A stretch of DNA of 64,000 nt from Dysgonomonas sp. HGC4. GTDB lineage: Bacteria > Bacteroidota > Bacteroidia > Bacteroidales > Dysgonomonadaceae. Below the pieces are notes generated by a model that saw only the letters and a list, made by a program, of their open reading frames with translations, made no database searches and was not told the origin of the DNA. Each line of letters opens with the position of its first letter. Within the stretch, counting starts at the first letter, position 1. A program made the translations under genes and the position numbers. The stretch lies in contig NZ_CVRU01000163.1 in assembly GCF_001261715.1 (NCBI RefSeq), forward strand, positions 2,924 through 66,923, in the 5' to 3' direction. Positions 26,213 to 36,727 of this stretch are shown one piece after another.

Positions 26213-28663
26213 ATGAAAAAACTCGTCTATCTCTTAATCTTACTATGCTTTTCATCTCAATGGATAACAGCAAAGGATAACGACAATTTACGCCTCTGGT
26301 ATAACAAACCTGCTGCCGATTGGAATGAAGCTCTTCCTTTGGGAAATGGACGTTTAGGTGCAATGGTATTTGGTGTACCTTCAGTCGAACACTTGCAATT
26401 GAATGAAGAAACTATTTGGGCTGGTTCTCCTAATAATAATGCTCATGAAGTAGCTCCCGAAGTTTTACAAGAGGTTCGTAAGCTTATTTTCGACAAAAAA
26501 TATGTTGAAGCTCAACAGTTAGCCAATGAAAAACTAATGTCTAAAAAGAATCACGGAATGCCTTATCAAACGATGGGCGATTTGTTTATTTCTTTTCCCG
26601 GACACGATAAATACACAAACTATTACAGAGATTTAGATATATCTGATGCTCTGGCAACTGTGACTTATAAAGTGAATGGTGTAACTTTTAAACGTGAAAT
26701 TCTTACATCATTTACCGATCAGGTGATAATGGTTCGGTTGACAGCTGATAAACCCGCTAGCATTTCATGTAATGCATTTTTGACAACTCCACAGGAGAAA
26801 GTCGAATATACTGCCGATAACAATCAGATTATACTATCAGCACTAACACCTGCACACGAAAAACAAAGTGGAAAGGTACAATTAGAGACAAGAGTAAAAC
26901 CCAAAATTGTAGGAGGGACTTATCAAATAAAAGATAATATAATAAGTATTGAGAACGCTGATGAAGCAATTATCTATATTGCTATCGCTACTAATTTTGT
27001 GAACTATAAAGATATATCAGGAGATAAAACTCTGAAATGTAAAACATATCTTGATAATGCAACTGTCAAAGATTATGCCTTATCAAAACAACGTCATATT
27101 GATTTTTATCGTCAATACATAGATCGTGTTTCACTCAATTTAGGCACTACGGACGCAGTTTTAAAACCAACCGATGTAAGAATAAAAGAGTTTGCACAGA
27201 CTTTCGATCCTCAATTGGCTGCCTTATATTTCCAATTCGGGCGTTATTTGTTGATCTCATCCTCTCAGCCAAATACCCAACCTGCTAATTTGCAAGGAAT
27301 ATGGAATGACAGACTCCTACCCTCTTGGGATAGTAAATATACTTGTAATATAAACTTAGAAATGAACTATTGGCCTGCCGAGCCTACAAATCTAAGCGAA
27401 ATGCATGATCCTATGTTACAACTTGTAAAAGAGGTTGCCGAAACGGGAGAAACCACAGCTAAGATGATGTATCACACTCGTGGATGGGTATTACATCATA
27501 ATACAGATATATGGAGAACTACGGCTCCCGTAGATCAGGCAACATCAGGTATGTGGCCAACTGGAGGTGCATGGGTAAGTCAACACTTATGGTATCGGTA
27601 TTTATACACAGGTGATACAAAATATCTGAAAGACGTTTATCAGGTGATGAAAGGTGCTGCCATGTTCTTTGTAGACTTTCTTATTGAAGAACCCGACCAT
27701 GGCTGGTTGGTTGTATCTCCTTCTAATTCTCCCGAAAATGCTCATGCAGGAAGCAAGCTTAAAGCTACAATAGCAGCAGGCACAACAATGGATAATCAGT
27801 TGGTATTCGATTTGTTTTCGAATGTAATTGCTGCTGCTGACATATTAGGTGTAGACAAAACATTCGCTGATACATTGCGTACGAAAAGAGATAAACTTCC
27901 CCCTATGCAAGTAGGACAACATGGTCAATTACAAGAATGGTTATATGATTGGGATTCACCCGAAGACAAGCATCGCCATGTATCTCATCTATACGGATTG
28001 TATCCTAGTAATCAGATATCACCCATTCATACACCTCAGTTGAGCGAGACTGCAAAGAATACCTTAATTCAACGTGGCGATCCATCAACAGGATGGTCAA
28101 TGGGATGGAAAGTATGCCTTTGGGCACGTCTTTTAGATGGAGATCATGCCTATAAATTGTTGACTGAGCAATTGAACTTAGTAACCAACGAAAAGAAAAA
28201 AGGAGGTACTTACAGCAATATGTTTGATGCTCATCCACCTTTTCAAATTGATGGAAATTTTGGATGCACTGCCGGAATTGGCGAAATGTTTGTACAAAGT
28301 CACGATGGATTCATCTACATATTACCTGCATTACCTAGTGTTTGGAAAACGGGTAGTATCAAAGGTCTTGTTGCCCGAGGTGGATTTGTTATAGATATCG
28401 ATTGGAAAGATGGAAAGGTAGAGTCTCTAAAAATTGTTTCTAAGAATGGAGGAAACTGCCGATTAAAAATTGATTCGCCACTACTAGGAAAAGGATTGAA
28501 GCCTGCGAAAGGAACAAATACACATCCGCTTTATACAACACCCGAGATTAAGCAACCTATAATCTCAGATAAAGCTCAATTGTCTATTCCAGCTAATAGA
28601 AAATCGTTAACATACGACCTGAAAACAGAACAAGGAAAAACATATACATTCAAGAGTAAGTAA
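26213..28663 (+). CDS. GH95 alpha-L-galactosidase/fucosidase
   Basis: This 816-residue secreted enzyme starts at the ATG at 26213 (MKKLVYLLILLCFSSQWITA); a TTG 36 bases earlier would spoil the signal and is rejected. It has the GH95 N-terminal beta-domain (WYNKPAADWNEALPLGNGRLG) and (alpha/alpha)6 barrel. The catalytic residues can be placed: Asn379 and Asn381 in CNINLEMNYWP, Glu508 in SPSNSPEN and Asp680 in FQIDGNFG. In RG-II degradation a GH95 enzyme (BT1010) removes L-galactose from chain A; other family members remove L-fucose. It lies 25 bases after the esterase gene. The choice between galactose and fucose is inferred from the locus. Confidence 0.9.
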   Translation: MKKLVYLLILLCFSSQWITAKDNDNLRLWYNKPAADWNEALPLGNGRLGAMVFGVPSVEHLQLNEETIWAGSPNNNAHEVAPEVLQEVRKLIFDKKYVEAQQLANEKLMSKKNHGMPYQTMGDLFISFPGHDKYTNYYRDLDISDALATVTYKVNGVTFKREILTSFTDQVIMVRLTADKPASISCNAFLTTPQEKVEYTADNNQIILSALTPAHEKQSGKVQLETRVKPKIVGGTYQIKDNIISIENADEAIIYIAIATNFVNYKDISGDKTLKCKTYLDNATVKDYALSKQRHIDFYRQYIDRVSLNLGTTDAVLKPTDVRIKEFAQTFDPQLAALYFQFGRYLLISSSQPNTQPANLQGIWNDRLLPSWDSKYTCNINLEMNYWPAEPTNLSEMHDPMLQLVKEVAETGETTAKMMYHTRGWVLHHNTDIWRTTAPVDQATSGMWPTGGAWVSQHLWYRYLYTGDTKYLKDVYQVMKGAAMFFVDFLIEEPDHGWLVVSPSNSPENAHAGSKLKATIAAGTTMDNQLVFDLFSNVIAAADILGVDKTFADTLRTKRDKLPPMQVGQHGQLQEWLYDWDSPEDKHRHVSHLYGLYPSNQISPIHTPQLSETAKNTLIQRGDPSTGWSMGWKVCLWARLLDGDHAYKLLTEQLNLVTNEKKKGGTYSNMFDAHPPFQIDGNFGCTAGIGEMFVQSHDGFIYILPALPSVWKTGSIKGLVARGGFVIDIDWKDGKVESLKIVSKNGGNCRLKIDSPLLGKGLKPAKGTNTHPLYTTPEIKQPIISDKAQLSIPANRKSLTYDLKTEQGKTYTFKSK

Positions 28664-28701
28664 TAGTTAGTATTTAAAGTAACCTTATTAAATAATTAAA
28701 T

Positions 28702-28715
28702 AGGTCTGCGACCTT
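28702..28715. repeat. Intergenic palindrome, AGGTCTGCGACCTT
   Basis: A variant of the family in the 65-base gap between the GH95 and GH140 genes, with arms AGGTC and GACCT around TGC. Confidence 0.7.
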
Positions 28716-28728
28716 AAATATAAAAAAC

Positions 28729-30174
28729 ATGAAGATACGCAAAGTTATACTTATAGCAGCTTTTGCATTTTTAGGACTTGGTTCTATCCATGCACAAGAG
28801 AAAAAAAGCAAAATAGATATACCTTGGGACAATGGAAAATTAAAAGTAAGTGACAATAAACTTTTCCTTCAACACGAAAATGGAAAACCGTTTTTCTGGT
28901 TGGGAGAAACTGCTTGGTTATTGCCCTCACGATCAAATAGGGATGAAGTAGACTTCTTTATGAACGAAACTCAAAAGAATGGCTATAATGTTGTTCAAAT
29001 ATCAACATTGCATACTGTTCCAGCTATGAATGTGTATGGAGATTGGGCTTTACCTGATGGCTTCAACTTCGATAATATAGATAAAAAAGGAGAATATAAC
29101 TATTGGCAACATGTAGACTATATTGTAGAGAGAGCCAAAGCCAAAGGTATGTACATAGGCATAGTTTGTGTTTGGGGAAGTGTTGTTCAACAGAAACAAA
29201 TGTCAGTTGAAGATGCTAAGAAATACGGTAAATTTCTTGCTGAGCGCTATAAGAAATACCCCAATATTGTGTGGCTCATAGGAGGTGACATCCGTGGAGA
29301 TGTTCAGCCTGAAGTCTGGCAAATGCTTGCTAAAACTATTCGAGAAATAGATCCTGATCATTTAATGACTTTCCATCCTCGTGGTCGTACCATATCGACT
29401 ACTTGGTTCAATAACGAATCGTGGCTCGATTTCAATATGTTCCAATCGGGACATCGCCGCTATGGACAACGTTTCGGTGACGGAGATTATCCGATAGAAG
29501 AAAATACCGAAGAAGACAACTGGCGTTTTGTAGAACGCAGCTTAGCCGAAAAGCCATTAAAACCTGTAATTGACGGAGAGCCTTCTTATGAAGATATTCC
29601 TCATGGTTTGCACGATTTTAATGAGCGCTATTGGCAAGCCGAAGACGTACGTCGATATGCTTATTGGTCGGTATTTGCAGGATCGTTCGGTCACACATAC
29701 GGACACAATTCTACCATGCAAATGCTTCGCCCCGGTTATCAAGCTTCATTTGGAGCAAAGAAACCTTGGTGGGAAGCAATTCATGACCCAGGATGTCAAC
29801 AAATGAAATACCTTAAAAACTTAATTCTGGCATTCCCTTTCTTCGATCGTATTCCCGATCAATCAGTAATAACCAATGTAAATGGTGTGCAATACGAACG
29901 AGTAATTGCTACACGTGGAAAAGATTATATTCTAGTATATAATTATACAAATAGATTATCTGAAATTGATCTGACTAAAATATTAGGAGCAAAGAAGAAA
30001 GCATGGTGGTTCAGTCCCGCTAATGGAAAAGTAGAGTTTATTGGAGAATTTGAAAATGGAAAACAAACCTTCATCCACGATTCGGGTTACCGAGCAGGAA
30101 ATGACTGGGTACTTATTATTACAGACGCTTCGAAATCTTATGTTCAGGATAACTTACAAGATAATAAGAATTGA
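28729..30174 (+). CDS. GH140 apiosidase (DUF4038)
   Basis: This 481-residue secreted TIM-barrel enzyme would release D-apiose-linked side chains from the RG-II backbone. It has the DUF4038 opening (HENGKPFFWLGETAWLL) and a C-terminal beta domain. Asp187 in IGGDIRG and Glu284 in IDGEPSYE occupy the numbered positions I recall as the catalytic pair of BT1012, the founding GH140 apiosidase, which indicates near-collinear homology. Its stop is one base before the next ATG. Few other enzymes are so specific to RG-II, so this gene is a main reason for naming the substrate. Confidence 0.85.
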   Translation: MKIRKVILIAAFAFLGLGSIHAQEKKSKIDIPWDNGKLKVSDNKLFLQHENGKPFFWLGETAWLLPSRSNRDEVDFFMNETQKNGYNVVQISTLHTVPAMNVYGDWALPDGFNFDNIDKKGEYNYWQHVDYIVERAKAKGMYIGIVCVWGSVVQQKQMSVEDAKKYGKFLAERYKKYPNIVWLIGGDIRGDVQPEVWQMLAKTIREIDPDHLMTFHPRGRTISTTWFNNESWLDFNMFQSGHRRYGQRFGDGDYPIEENTEEDNWRFVERSLAEKPLKPVIDGEPSYEDIPHGLHDFNERYWQAEDVRRYAYWSVFAGSFGHTYGHNSTMQMLRPGYQASFGAKKPWWEAIHDPGCQQMKYLKNLILAFPFFDRIPDQSVITNVNGVQYERVIATRGKDYILVYNYTNRLSEIDLTKILGAKKKAWWFSPANGKVEFIGEFENGKQTFIHDSGYRAGNDWVLIITDASKSYVQDNLQDNKN

Positions 30175-30175
30175 T

Positions 30176-33100
30176 ATGAAAAAAATAATATTACTCCTAT
30201 TATCAGCCTTTTGTCTAGCCTCTGCATTTGGTGTAGAAGTAGACAGGCTTAGATGTGAGATGCTTGTAAACCCTGAAGGTATTGCTACTTCTCAACCTCG
30301 ATTAAGTTGGATAATTCAATCCAAAGAAAGAAACATTAGTCAAACTACCTATCAAATATTAATGGCATCATCTGCTGATAAATTAGCGAAAAATGAAGCT
30401 GATATTTGGGATTCGGGAAAAGTAAACGGTAGCCAATCCATTTTTGTAAATTATGGCGGCACTCCCTTAAAAAGTCGTACCGATGTTTATTGGAAAGTGA
30501 AAGTTTCTACCAATAAAGGAGAATCAGAATGGAGTAAACCCGCAAAATTCAGTATTGGATTATTGTCTGATAAAGAGTGGTCTGCTCAATGGATTGGGCT
30601 AGATAAAGTATTCCCTTGGGATAGTGAAACTCAGTGGGCAAGACTCTCAGCGCGTTACTTGAGAAAAGAATTCAGCAGTAATAAAAGTATTAAATCGGCT
30701 AAAGCATACATCTCAGGATTGGGATTATATGAGCTATATATCAATGGTAATAAAATAGGCGATCAGGTATTAGCTCCTGTGGCTACCGATTATACTAAGA
30801 CTGTTCTTTATAATACGTTTGATATCACTAAAGAAATCAAAAGCGGTAAAAATGCTATTGGAGTAGTTTTAGGAAACGGACGTTTTTACAACATGCGTCA
30901 GAACTTCAAACCTCATAAAATTAAAACATTTGGTTATCCTAAACTTCTTTGTCAATTCGAAATAGAATATACGGATGGAACAAAAGAAGTTATAGTAAGT
31001 GATAGTTCATGGAAGATTACAACTGATGGGCCTATCCGATCAAATAATGATTTTGATGGCGAAGAATATGATGCAACAAAAGAATTAGGTAAATGGAACC
31101 AAATTGGATTTAATGACAGAAAATGGCAAAAAGTCGAACTTGTAAAAGCTCCCGAAGGGAAACTTTCGGCTCAGATGAGCGAAAATATGAAAATTCATGA
31201 ATCGCTTAAACCTATTTCAATCACCCATCTTAAAGCTGACACCTTCATTGTAGACATGGGGCAAAATATGACCGGTTGGGTGAAGATTCAGAACATAAAA
31301 GGAAAAAGAGGTGCTAAAATATCTTTGAGATTTGCCGAAAGATTAAAAAGCGACGGACGTTTATATACCGAAAATTTAAGAAGTGCCAAGCAAACTGATA
31401 TCTATACGATGAGAGGCGATTCTTTAGAATCGTGGGAGCCATCATTTATGCATCATGGATTCCGTTATATGGAAGTTTCAGGATATTCAGAAACACCAAC
31501 TATTGACAACTTTCTGGGTCAAGTTATTTATGATGATATAGAAACAACTGGTCATTTCGAATCATCTAATGATGTGCTTAATAGAATTTATAAGAATGCA
31601 TATTGGGGTATTCGTAGTAATTACAAAGGAATACCACTTGATTGTCCGCAAAGAGACGAAAGACAACCTTGGTTAGGCGATCGCACAACCGGTTCTTTAG
31701 GCGAAAGCTATATTTTTGGTAACGAAAAGCTATATACTAAATGGCTTAAAGACATACAAGACTCTCAACTCGATAATGGACAGTTATCGGACATAGTGCC
31801 ACCTTTTTATATGACTTATTACAGCGATAATATGACATGGCCGGGTACATATATGTTTATTGCCGATATGTTGTATAATCAATTTGGAAACTCTCAACCT
31901 ATTGTAGATCATTATCCGTATATGAAAAAATGGCTTTCGTATATGACTGACAAATATATGACGGCAGATTACATTATGACTAAAGATAAGTACGGTGATT
32001 GGTGTGTTCCACCCGAAGCTAAAGAAATGATTAAGTCGCAAGACCCTGCCCGAATAACAAATGGTGAGCTAATTGCCACTGCCTATTTCTATAAGATATT
32101 GTTATTCATGCAGAAATTTGCAAAAATAAATGGTAGCACCGCGGATGTTCAGACTTATGCAGATTTGGCTGAGAATGTAAGGATGGCATTTAATACTAAA
32201 TTTTATGATAGCGAGACAAAACAATATGGCAACTATACTGTTACTGCTAATCTTTTACCATTGGCATTCAATATTGTAGATAAAGAAAATGAAGATATTG
32301 TATTCCAGAATATGCTGGATAAAGTTGTAAGGAAAGAGAAACTACATATCAGTACAGGAGTTATCGGTACACAGTGGCTCATGCGTGAGTTGACTAAAAG
32401 AGGCTGTATGGATGTTGCTTACACCATTGCTTCACAAAAAGACTATCCAAGTTGGGGCTATATGGCTGAACAAGGCGCCACAACCATTTGGGAACTTTGG
32501 AACGGAGATACAGCTAGTCCTAAAATGAATTCGCACAATCATGTAATGTTATTGGGAGACCTCATAACATGGATGTATCAAGATGTGGCAGGTATCAAAC
32601 CCCACCCTAACTATCCCGGATTTAAAAATCTGTGGATGATGCCTAATCCAACCGAAGATTTGACTTATGCAAAAGCTTCTCACCAAACATTGTACGGATT
32701 AGTAAAAAGCGAATGGAAGCTAGATAAAGGCATTTTCACATGGAAAATTACGGTTCCTGCAAATACTCGTGCCAATATTTTATTACCCGCTGCCTCCGGA
32801 GATGATATTACAGAAAACGGGCAACCAATTACAAAAGTTGAAGGATTAAAATATGTAAGAGAAGAAAAAGGCAGAATAAACCTCGAAATAGGATCAGGAG
32901 AGTACGTTTTCACCTGCAAATACGGACAATCTTTCAATCGTTGGAGGGAAGGAGTCATAGTTGATCAATTTATAAATAAGACTGCCCCTTATCCCGAAAG
33001 TCATGCAGCAACTATTGCTGAAACGAAAGAAGGACAATTGATCGCCTCGTGGTTTGGAGGCACTAAAGAGCGAAATCCTGATGTTTGTATCTGGACTAGC

Positions 33101-34786
33101 CATTTGGTAAACGGACAATGGACAGAGCCTCAGAATGTAGCTAATGGCATTGTAAATGATACTCTGCGATATGCTTGTTGGAATCCCGTATTGTTTCAAG
33201 TACCAAACGGAGAATTACAGCTCTATTACAAAGTAGGTCCAAATGTTGGAGGATGGGCTGGTAAACTTATAACCTCTCAAGATGGTGGTAAAACTTGGTC
33301 AAAACCAGTTGATTTACCTGATGGATTTTTAGGTCCTGTGAAAAATAAACCTGTTTTATTGAAGAATGGAACACTACTTTCCCCATCCAGTACCGAAGGC
33401 GGTGCATGGAGAGTTCATCTTGAAGCAAGTAAAGACTTTGGAAAAACATGGTCTAAAATAGGTCCTATAAATGAAGGTGTAGAATTACATACTATACAAC
33501 CATCGATACTAACTCATAAGGATGGAAGATTACAGATTCTTTGCCGTACTAAAGAGCGGGCAATTGCCGAATCGTGGTCGTCTGACAATGGAAAGACATG
33601 GAGCCCTATGACTAAAACGATGCTACCCAATAATAATTCGGGAACGGATGCAGTAACCTTGCAAGACGGCCGTCAATTGTTAGTGTACAATCATGTATTG
33701 CCTCATGACACTTTAAAAAATGGAAAAGGTGCACGCACTCCATTAAATGTAGCCATTTCGGAAGATGGTAAAACATGGTATGCTACCTCTATATTGGAAG
33801 ACTCACCTATCAGTCAGTACTCTTATCCGTCTGTTATTCAGAGTAAGGACGGCATGGTGCATATTGTATATACATGGAGGAGAAAAGCTATTAAACATAT
33901 TCAGATAGATCCTAATAAACTGGTACTATCAAAAATCAAGGATATGAAATGGACTTCAACTCAAGAAACATCTGAAATAGAAGTTGTAAACAACAATAGA
34001 TATAAGGTTTCGGTTTGTGACTGGATGATGTTAAAACGTCAAAAAGTAGGAGCTATGCAATTAGCTCAAGAAGTTGGTGCTGATGGTTTAGAGTTAGATA
34101 TGGGTAGTTTAGGTAAACGTGTATCGTTTGATAACAAGTTTACTGATAAACAATTTCAAGAGTTATTTATAGCTGAATTTAATAGAGTTGGCATACAATT
34201 GAGTTCTATTGCCATGTCTGGATTTTATGGGCAATCGTTTGCCAACAGAGATAATTATGAACAATTGATTGACGAATGTATTGCAACTATGCAGGCATTA
34301 GGTGCTAAAGTAGTTTTCTTGCCCTTAGGAAATCAAAGTGATTTAGCCAAAAATCCAGAACTATATCCCATCATATTGCAACGCTTAAAAGTGGCTGCAA
34401 AGAAAGCTGAAAAAGCAGGAGTAGTTATTGGTATTGAAACTTCTTTGGATGCTAAAAAAGAAGCAAAATTGATTGATGAGATAGGTTCTCCATCAGTAAA
34501 AAGCTATGTCAACTTTTCAAGCATTCTGAAACGTAATGGAGATATTATCAAAGAATTGAAGACTTTAGGAAAAGATCGTATCATACAAATACATGCAAGT
34601 AATACAGATGGGCATTGGCTAGAAAACGATCCTGCAATTAATATGCCCGAAGTAAAGAAAACCCTTGACAAAATGGGTTGGAGCGGATGGCTTGTTATCG
34701 AACGTTCACGAGATACAACAGATGTTCACAATGTGAAGAAAAACTTCGGAGCAAATGCCAACTATCTTAAATCAGTATTTCAATAA
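30176..34786 (+). CDS. Three-part fusion: GH78 rhamnosidase, sialidase-like propeller, sugar-isomerase-like TIM barrel
   Basis: This 1536-residue protein has a signal peptide. Residues about 20-910 are a full GH78 alpha-L-rhamnosidase with DCPQRDERQPWLGD from Asp489 and Glu773 in TTIWELW. Residues about 915-1250 are a BNR-type sialidase-like propeller (PYPESHAATIAET, ASWFGGTKERNPDV, CWNPVLFQ, LGPVKNKPVLL, SQDGGKTW). Residues about 1275-1536 resemble xylose-isomerase-like/AP-endonuclease-2 TIM barrels (DGLELDMGSLG, VVIGIETSLDAKKEA, GWLVIERSRD). The ATG at 30176 is chosen over a frame opening at 30041, which overlaps GH140. GH78 plus a GH33-like domain is, as I recall, known in BT1013; I do not recall the third domain fused to it. 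No frameshift is seen at either junction. Confidence 0.85.
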   Translation: MKKIILLLLSAFCLASAFGVEVDRLRCEMLVNPEGIATSQPRLSWIIQSKERNISQTTYQILMASSADKLAKNEADIWDSGKVNGSQSIFVNYGGTPLKSRTDVYWKVKVSTNKGESEWSKPAKFSIGLLSDKEWSAQWIGLDKVFPWDSETQWARLSARYLRKEFSSNKSIKSAKAYISGLGLYELYINGNKIGDQVLAPVATDYTKTVLYNTFDITKEIKSGKNAIGVVLGNGRFYNMRQNFKPHKIKTFGYPKLLCQFEIEYTDGTKEVIVSDSSWKITTDGPIRSNNDFDGEEYDATKELGKWNQIGFNDRKWQKVELVKAPEGKLSAQMSENMKIHESLKPISITHLKADTFIVDMGQNMTGWVKIQNIKGKRGAKISLRFAERLKSDGRLYTENLRSAKQTDIYTMRGDSLESWEPSFMHHGFRYMEVSGYSETPTIDNFLGQVIYDDIETTGHFESSNDVLNRIYKNAYWGIRSNYKGIPLDCPQRDERQPWLGDRTTGSLGESYIFGNEKLYTKWLKDIQDSQLDNGQLSDIVPPFYMTYYSDNMTWPGTYMFIADMLYNQFGNSQPIVDHYPYMKKWLSYMTDKYMTADYIMTKDKYGDWCVPPEAKEMIKSQDPARITNGELIATAYFYKILLFMQKFAKINGSTADVQTYADLAENVRMAFNTKFYDSETKQYGNYTVTANLLPLAFNIVDKENEDIVFQNMLDKVVRKEKLHISTGVIGTQWLMRELTKRGCMDVAYTIASQKDYPSWGYMAEQGATTIWELWNGDTASPKMNSHNHVMLLGDLITWMYQDVAGIKPHPNYPGFKNLWMMPNPTEDLTYAKASHQTLYGLVKSEWKLDKGIFTWKITVPANTRANILLPAASGDDITENGQPITKVEGLKYVREEKGRINLEIGSGEYVFTCKYGQSFNRWREGVIVDQFINKTAPYPESHAATIAETKEGQLIASWFGGTKERNPDVCIWTSHLVNGQWTEPQNVANGIVNDTLRYACWNPVLFQVPNGELQLYYKVGPNVGGWAGKLITSQDGGKTWSKPVDLPDGFLGPVKNKPVLLKNGTLLSPSSTEGGAWRVHLEASKDFGKTWSKIGPINEGVELHTIQPSILTHKDGRLQILCRTKERAIAESWSSDNGKTWSPMTKTMLPNNNSGTDAVTLQDGRQLLVYNHVLPHDTLKNGKGARTPLNVAISEDGKTWYATSILEDSPISQYSYPSVIQSKDGMVHIVYTWRRKAIKHIQIDPNKLVLSKIKDMKWTSTQETSEIEVVNNNRYKVSVCDWMMLKRQKVGAMQLAQEVGADGLELDMGSLGKRVSFDNKFTDKQFQELFIAEFNRVGIQLSSIAMSGFYGQSFANRDNYEQLIDECIATMQALGAKVVFLPLGNQSDLAKNPELYPIILQRLKVAAKKAEKAGVVIGIETSLDAKKEAKLIDEIGSPSVKSYVNFSSILKRNGDIIKELKTLGKDRIIQIHASNTDGHWLENDPAINMPEVKKTLDKMGWSGWLVIERSRDTTDVHNVKKNFGANANYLKSVFQ

Positions 34787-34802
34787 GATCACAGAATAGT
34801 AG

Positions 34803-34862
34803 TTGTAGGGCGAACCTATGTGCTCGCCCACGGAGGACAACCATATAGGTCTGCCCCTACAA
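34803..34862. repeat. Long hairpin repeat, 60 bases
   Basis: TTGTAGGG at the left end is inverted as CCCTACAA at the right end. Inside, GGGCGA (34808-34813) pairs with TCGCCC (34824-34829), and ACCTAT is mirrored by ATAGGT further right. The element fills most of the gap before the GH141 gene and resembles the one at 43723-43782. Confidence 0.75.
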
Positions 34863-34888
34863 CCATATAGAATGTTAAGTTTTATACC

Positions 34889-36724
34889 ATGATTAAATAT
34901 ATTAGTTTTTTACTTTTCACTTTCATTTCAATCCAATCTTTTGGAGCAGACATCTATGTAAACTCTAAGGGAAAAGACAGCAATGAGGGAACTAAATCTG
35001 CACCTAAAGCAACTTTAAGCAATGCCTTAAGGGAAGCTCGAAACATGCGTCGACTGGGTAAGATCAAGAATAATGAGCCTCTTTATATTTGGATGTCAGG
35101 AGGTACTTATTCATTGTACGAACCTGTTTTCGTTCGTCCTGAGGATTCGGGAACAGAACAAAGCCCTACTATTATACAAGCTCTTGAAGGAGAAGAACCT
35201 GTATTAAGTGGAGGAATCAATATAATCAATTGGAAAAAAGAAGGTAAGTATTGGACTGCGAATGTTCCGTCATTTAATGGAAACCCTCTCCTATTCAGAC
35301 AGCTTTGGATTAATGGAAAAAAAGCCACAAGAGCACGTAATGTCTCCGATTTTGAGAAAATGGACAGAATCCGAAGCAACGATAAAATAAATGAAATTCT
35401 TTGGGTTCCTGCTTCTGCCGTAAAAAATGTAGTGAAGTCTGAAAACCTAGAATTGGTTATCCATCAAATGTGGGCAATTGCAAATCTACGTGTTAAATCA
35501 ATCACGATACAGGGTGATTCGGCAGGGATAAAGTTCCATAATCCCGAAGCTAGAATCCAATTTGAACACCCATGGCCACAACCAATGATAAAGAAGGGAT
35601 TCAACTCTGCTTTTTACCTGACTAATGCCATCGAACTACTAGATGAAGAGGGTGAATGGTATCACGACAGAGCCAAAAACAAGATATATTATATTCCGAA
35701 AAAAAGTGAAGATATGAGCAGAATACAGGCTGTTATTCCTGCTGTGGAAACGCTAATCAATATCTGTGGAACATTGGAAAAACCTGTTCAGCACATTTAT
35801 ATAAAAGGACTCTCTTTCAAAAATACAACATGGACAAGACCATCCGAAAAAGGACATGTTCCGTTACAAGCGGGTATGTATTTAGTGGATGCCTATAAAT
35901 TACGTCCTCCGGGAGTTCCTGGTAATTTCAATAAAGGAATCGAAAATCAAGGGTGGATCGGTCGCCCTCCTGCTGCACTTCAAATAAAGAATACACAATA
36001 TATCGGAGTCGAAAACTGCCGATTTGAGCAGCTTGGTTCTTGTGGAGTAGATATTCTTCCGGGTTCTAAATATTCAACAATCGAAGGTTGCCTATTCAGA
36101 GATATAGCTGGAAATGGTATACAGATAGGCGAATTTGCAGAAGAAGCTTTCGAAACACATTTACCTTACGACCCCAAAGACGAAAGGCTACTATGTTCTC
36201 ATCAACGCATAGCTAACAACCTAATTACCGATGTTACTAACGAAGATTGGGGATGTTTAGGCATAGCAGCAGGATTTGTACGTGATATTAATATCGAACA
36301 CAACGAAATCAGTGAGGTCTCGTATTCGGGAATCAATCTTGGATGGGGATGGACTAAAACCGTAAATAGTATGAGAAACAATCTAGTTCATGCTAATTAT
36401 ATCCATCACTATGGTAAACACATGTATGATGTGGCAGGTATTTACACCTTATCGGTACAATCTAAATCGACTATTAGCGAGAATGTTGTAGATAGTATTT
36501 ATGTATCCTCTTATGTACATGACCCCGAACATTGGTTCTATTTATATACAGACGAAGGCTCATCTTTCATTACTGTAAAAGACAATTGGACGCCTTCAGA
36601 AAAGTTCTTGCAAAATGCCAATGGTCCCGGTAATACTTGGGAAAATAACGGGCCAATGGTAGCAGATTCTATCAAGCAAAGAGCAGGATTACAGGCAAAA
36701 TACAAACATCTATTAAACCGATAA
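34889..36724 (+). CDS. GH141 alpha-L-fucosidase-like beta-helix protein
   Basis: This 611-residue secreted protein opens with ADIYVNSKGKDSNEGTKSAP, the entry to the parallel beta-helix of the BT1002 (GH141) type. It continues with NEPLYIWMSGGTYSL, PTIIQALEGEEPVLSGG and later helix turns (YIGVENCRFEQLGSCGVDIL, YSGINLGWGW, VAGIYTLSVQ). BT1002 removes alpha-L-fucose from RG-II; another GH141 member acts on xylan. The gene is three bases from the following GH78 gene. The fold is confident; fucose specificity rests on the locus. Confidence 0.75.
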   Translation: MIKYISFLLFTFISIQSFGADIYVNSKGKDSNEGTKSAPKATLSNALREARNMRRLGKIKNNEPLYIWMSGGTYSLYEPVFVRPEDSGTEQSPTIIQALEGEEPVLSGGINIINWKKEGKYWTANVPSFNGNPLLFRQLWINGKKATRARNVSDFEKMDRIRSNDKINEILWVPASAVKNVVKSENLELVIHQMWAIANLRVKSITIQGDSAGIKFHNPEARIQFEHPWPQPMIKKGFNSAFYLTNAIELLDEEGEWYHDRAKNKIYYIPKKSEDMSRIQAVIPAVETLINICGTLEKPVQHIYIKGLSFKNTTWTRPSEKGHVPLQAGMYLVDAYKLRPPGVPGNFNKGIENQGWIGRPPAALQIKNTQYIGVENCRFEQLGSCGVDILPGSKYSTIEGCLFRDIAGNGIQIGEFAEEAFETHLPYDPKDERLLCSHQRIANNLITDVTNEDWGCLGIAAGFVRDINIEHNEISEVSYSGINLGWGWTKTVNSMRNNLVHANYIHHYGKHMYDVAGIYTLSVQSKSTISENVVDSIYVSSYVHDPEHWFYLYTDEGSSFITVKDNWTPSEKFLQNANGPGNTWENNGPMVADSIKQRAGLQAKYKHLLNR

Positions 36725-36727
36725 CTT

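Noticed and set aside
30041-30175. Upstream extension of the GH78 fusion frame to 30041
   Set aside because: It overlaps the GH140 gene in another frame and lacks a signal peptide; the ATG at 30176 gives a clean one.
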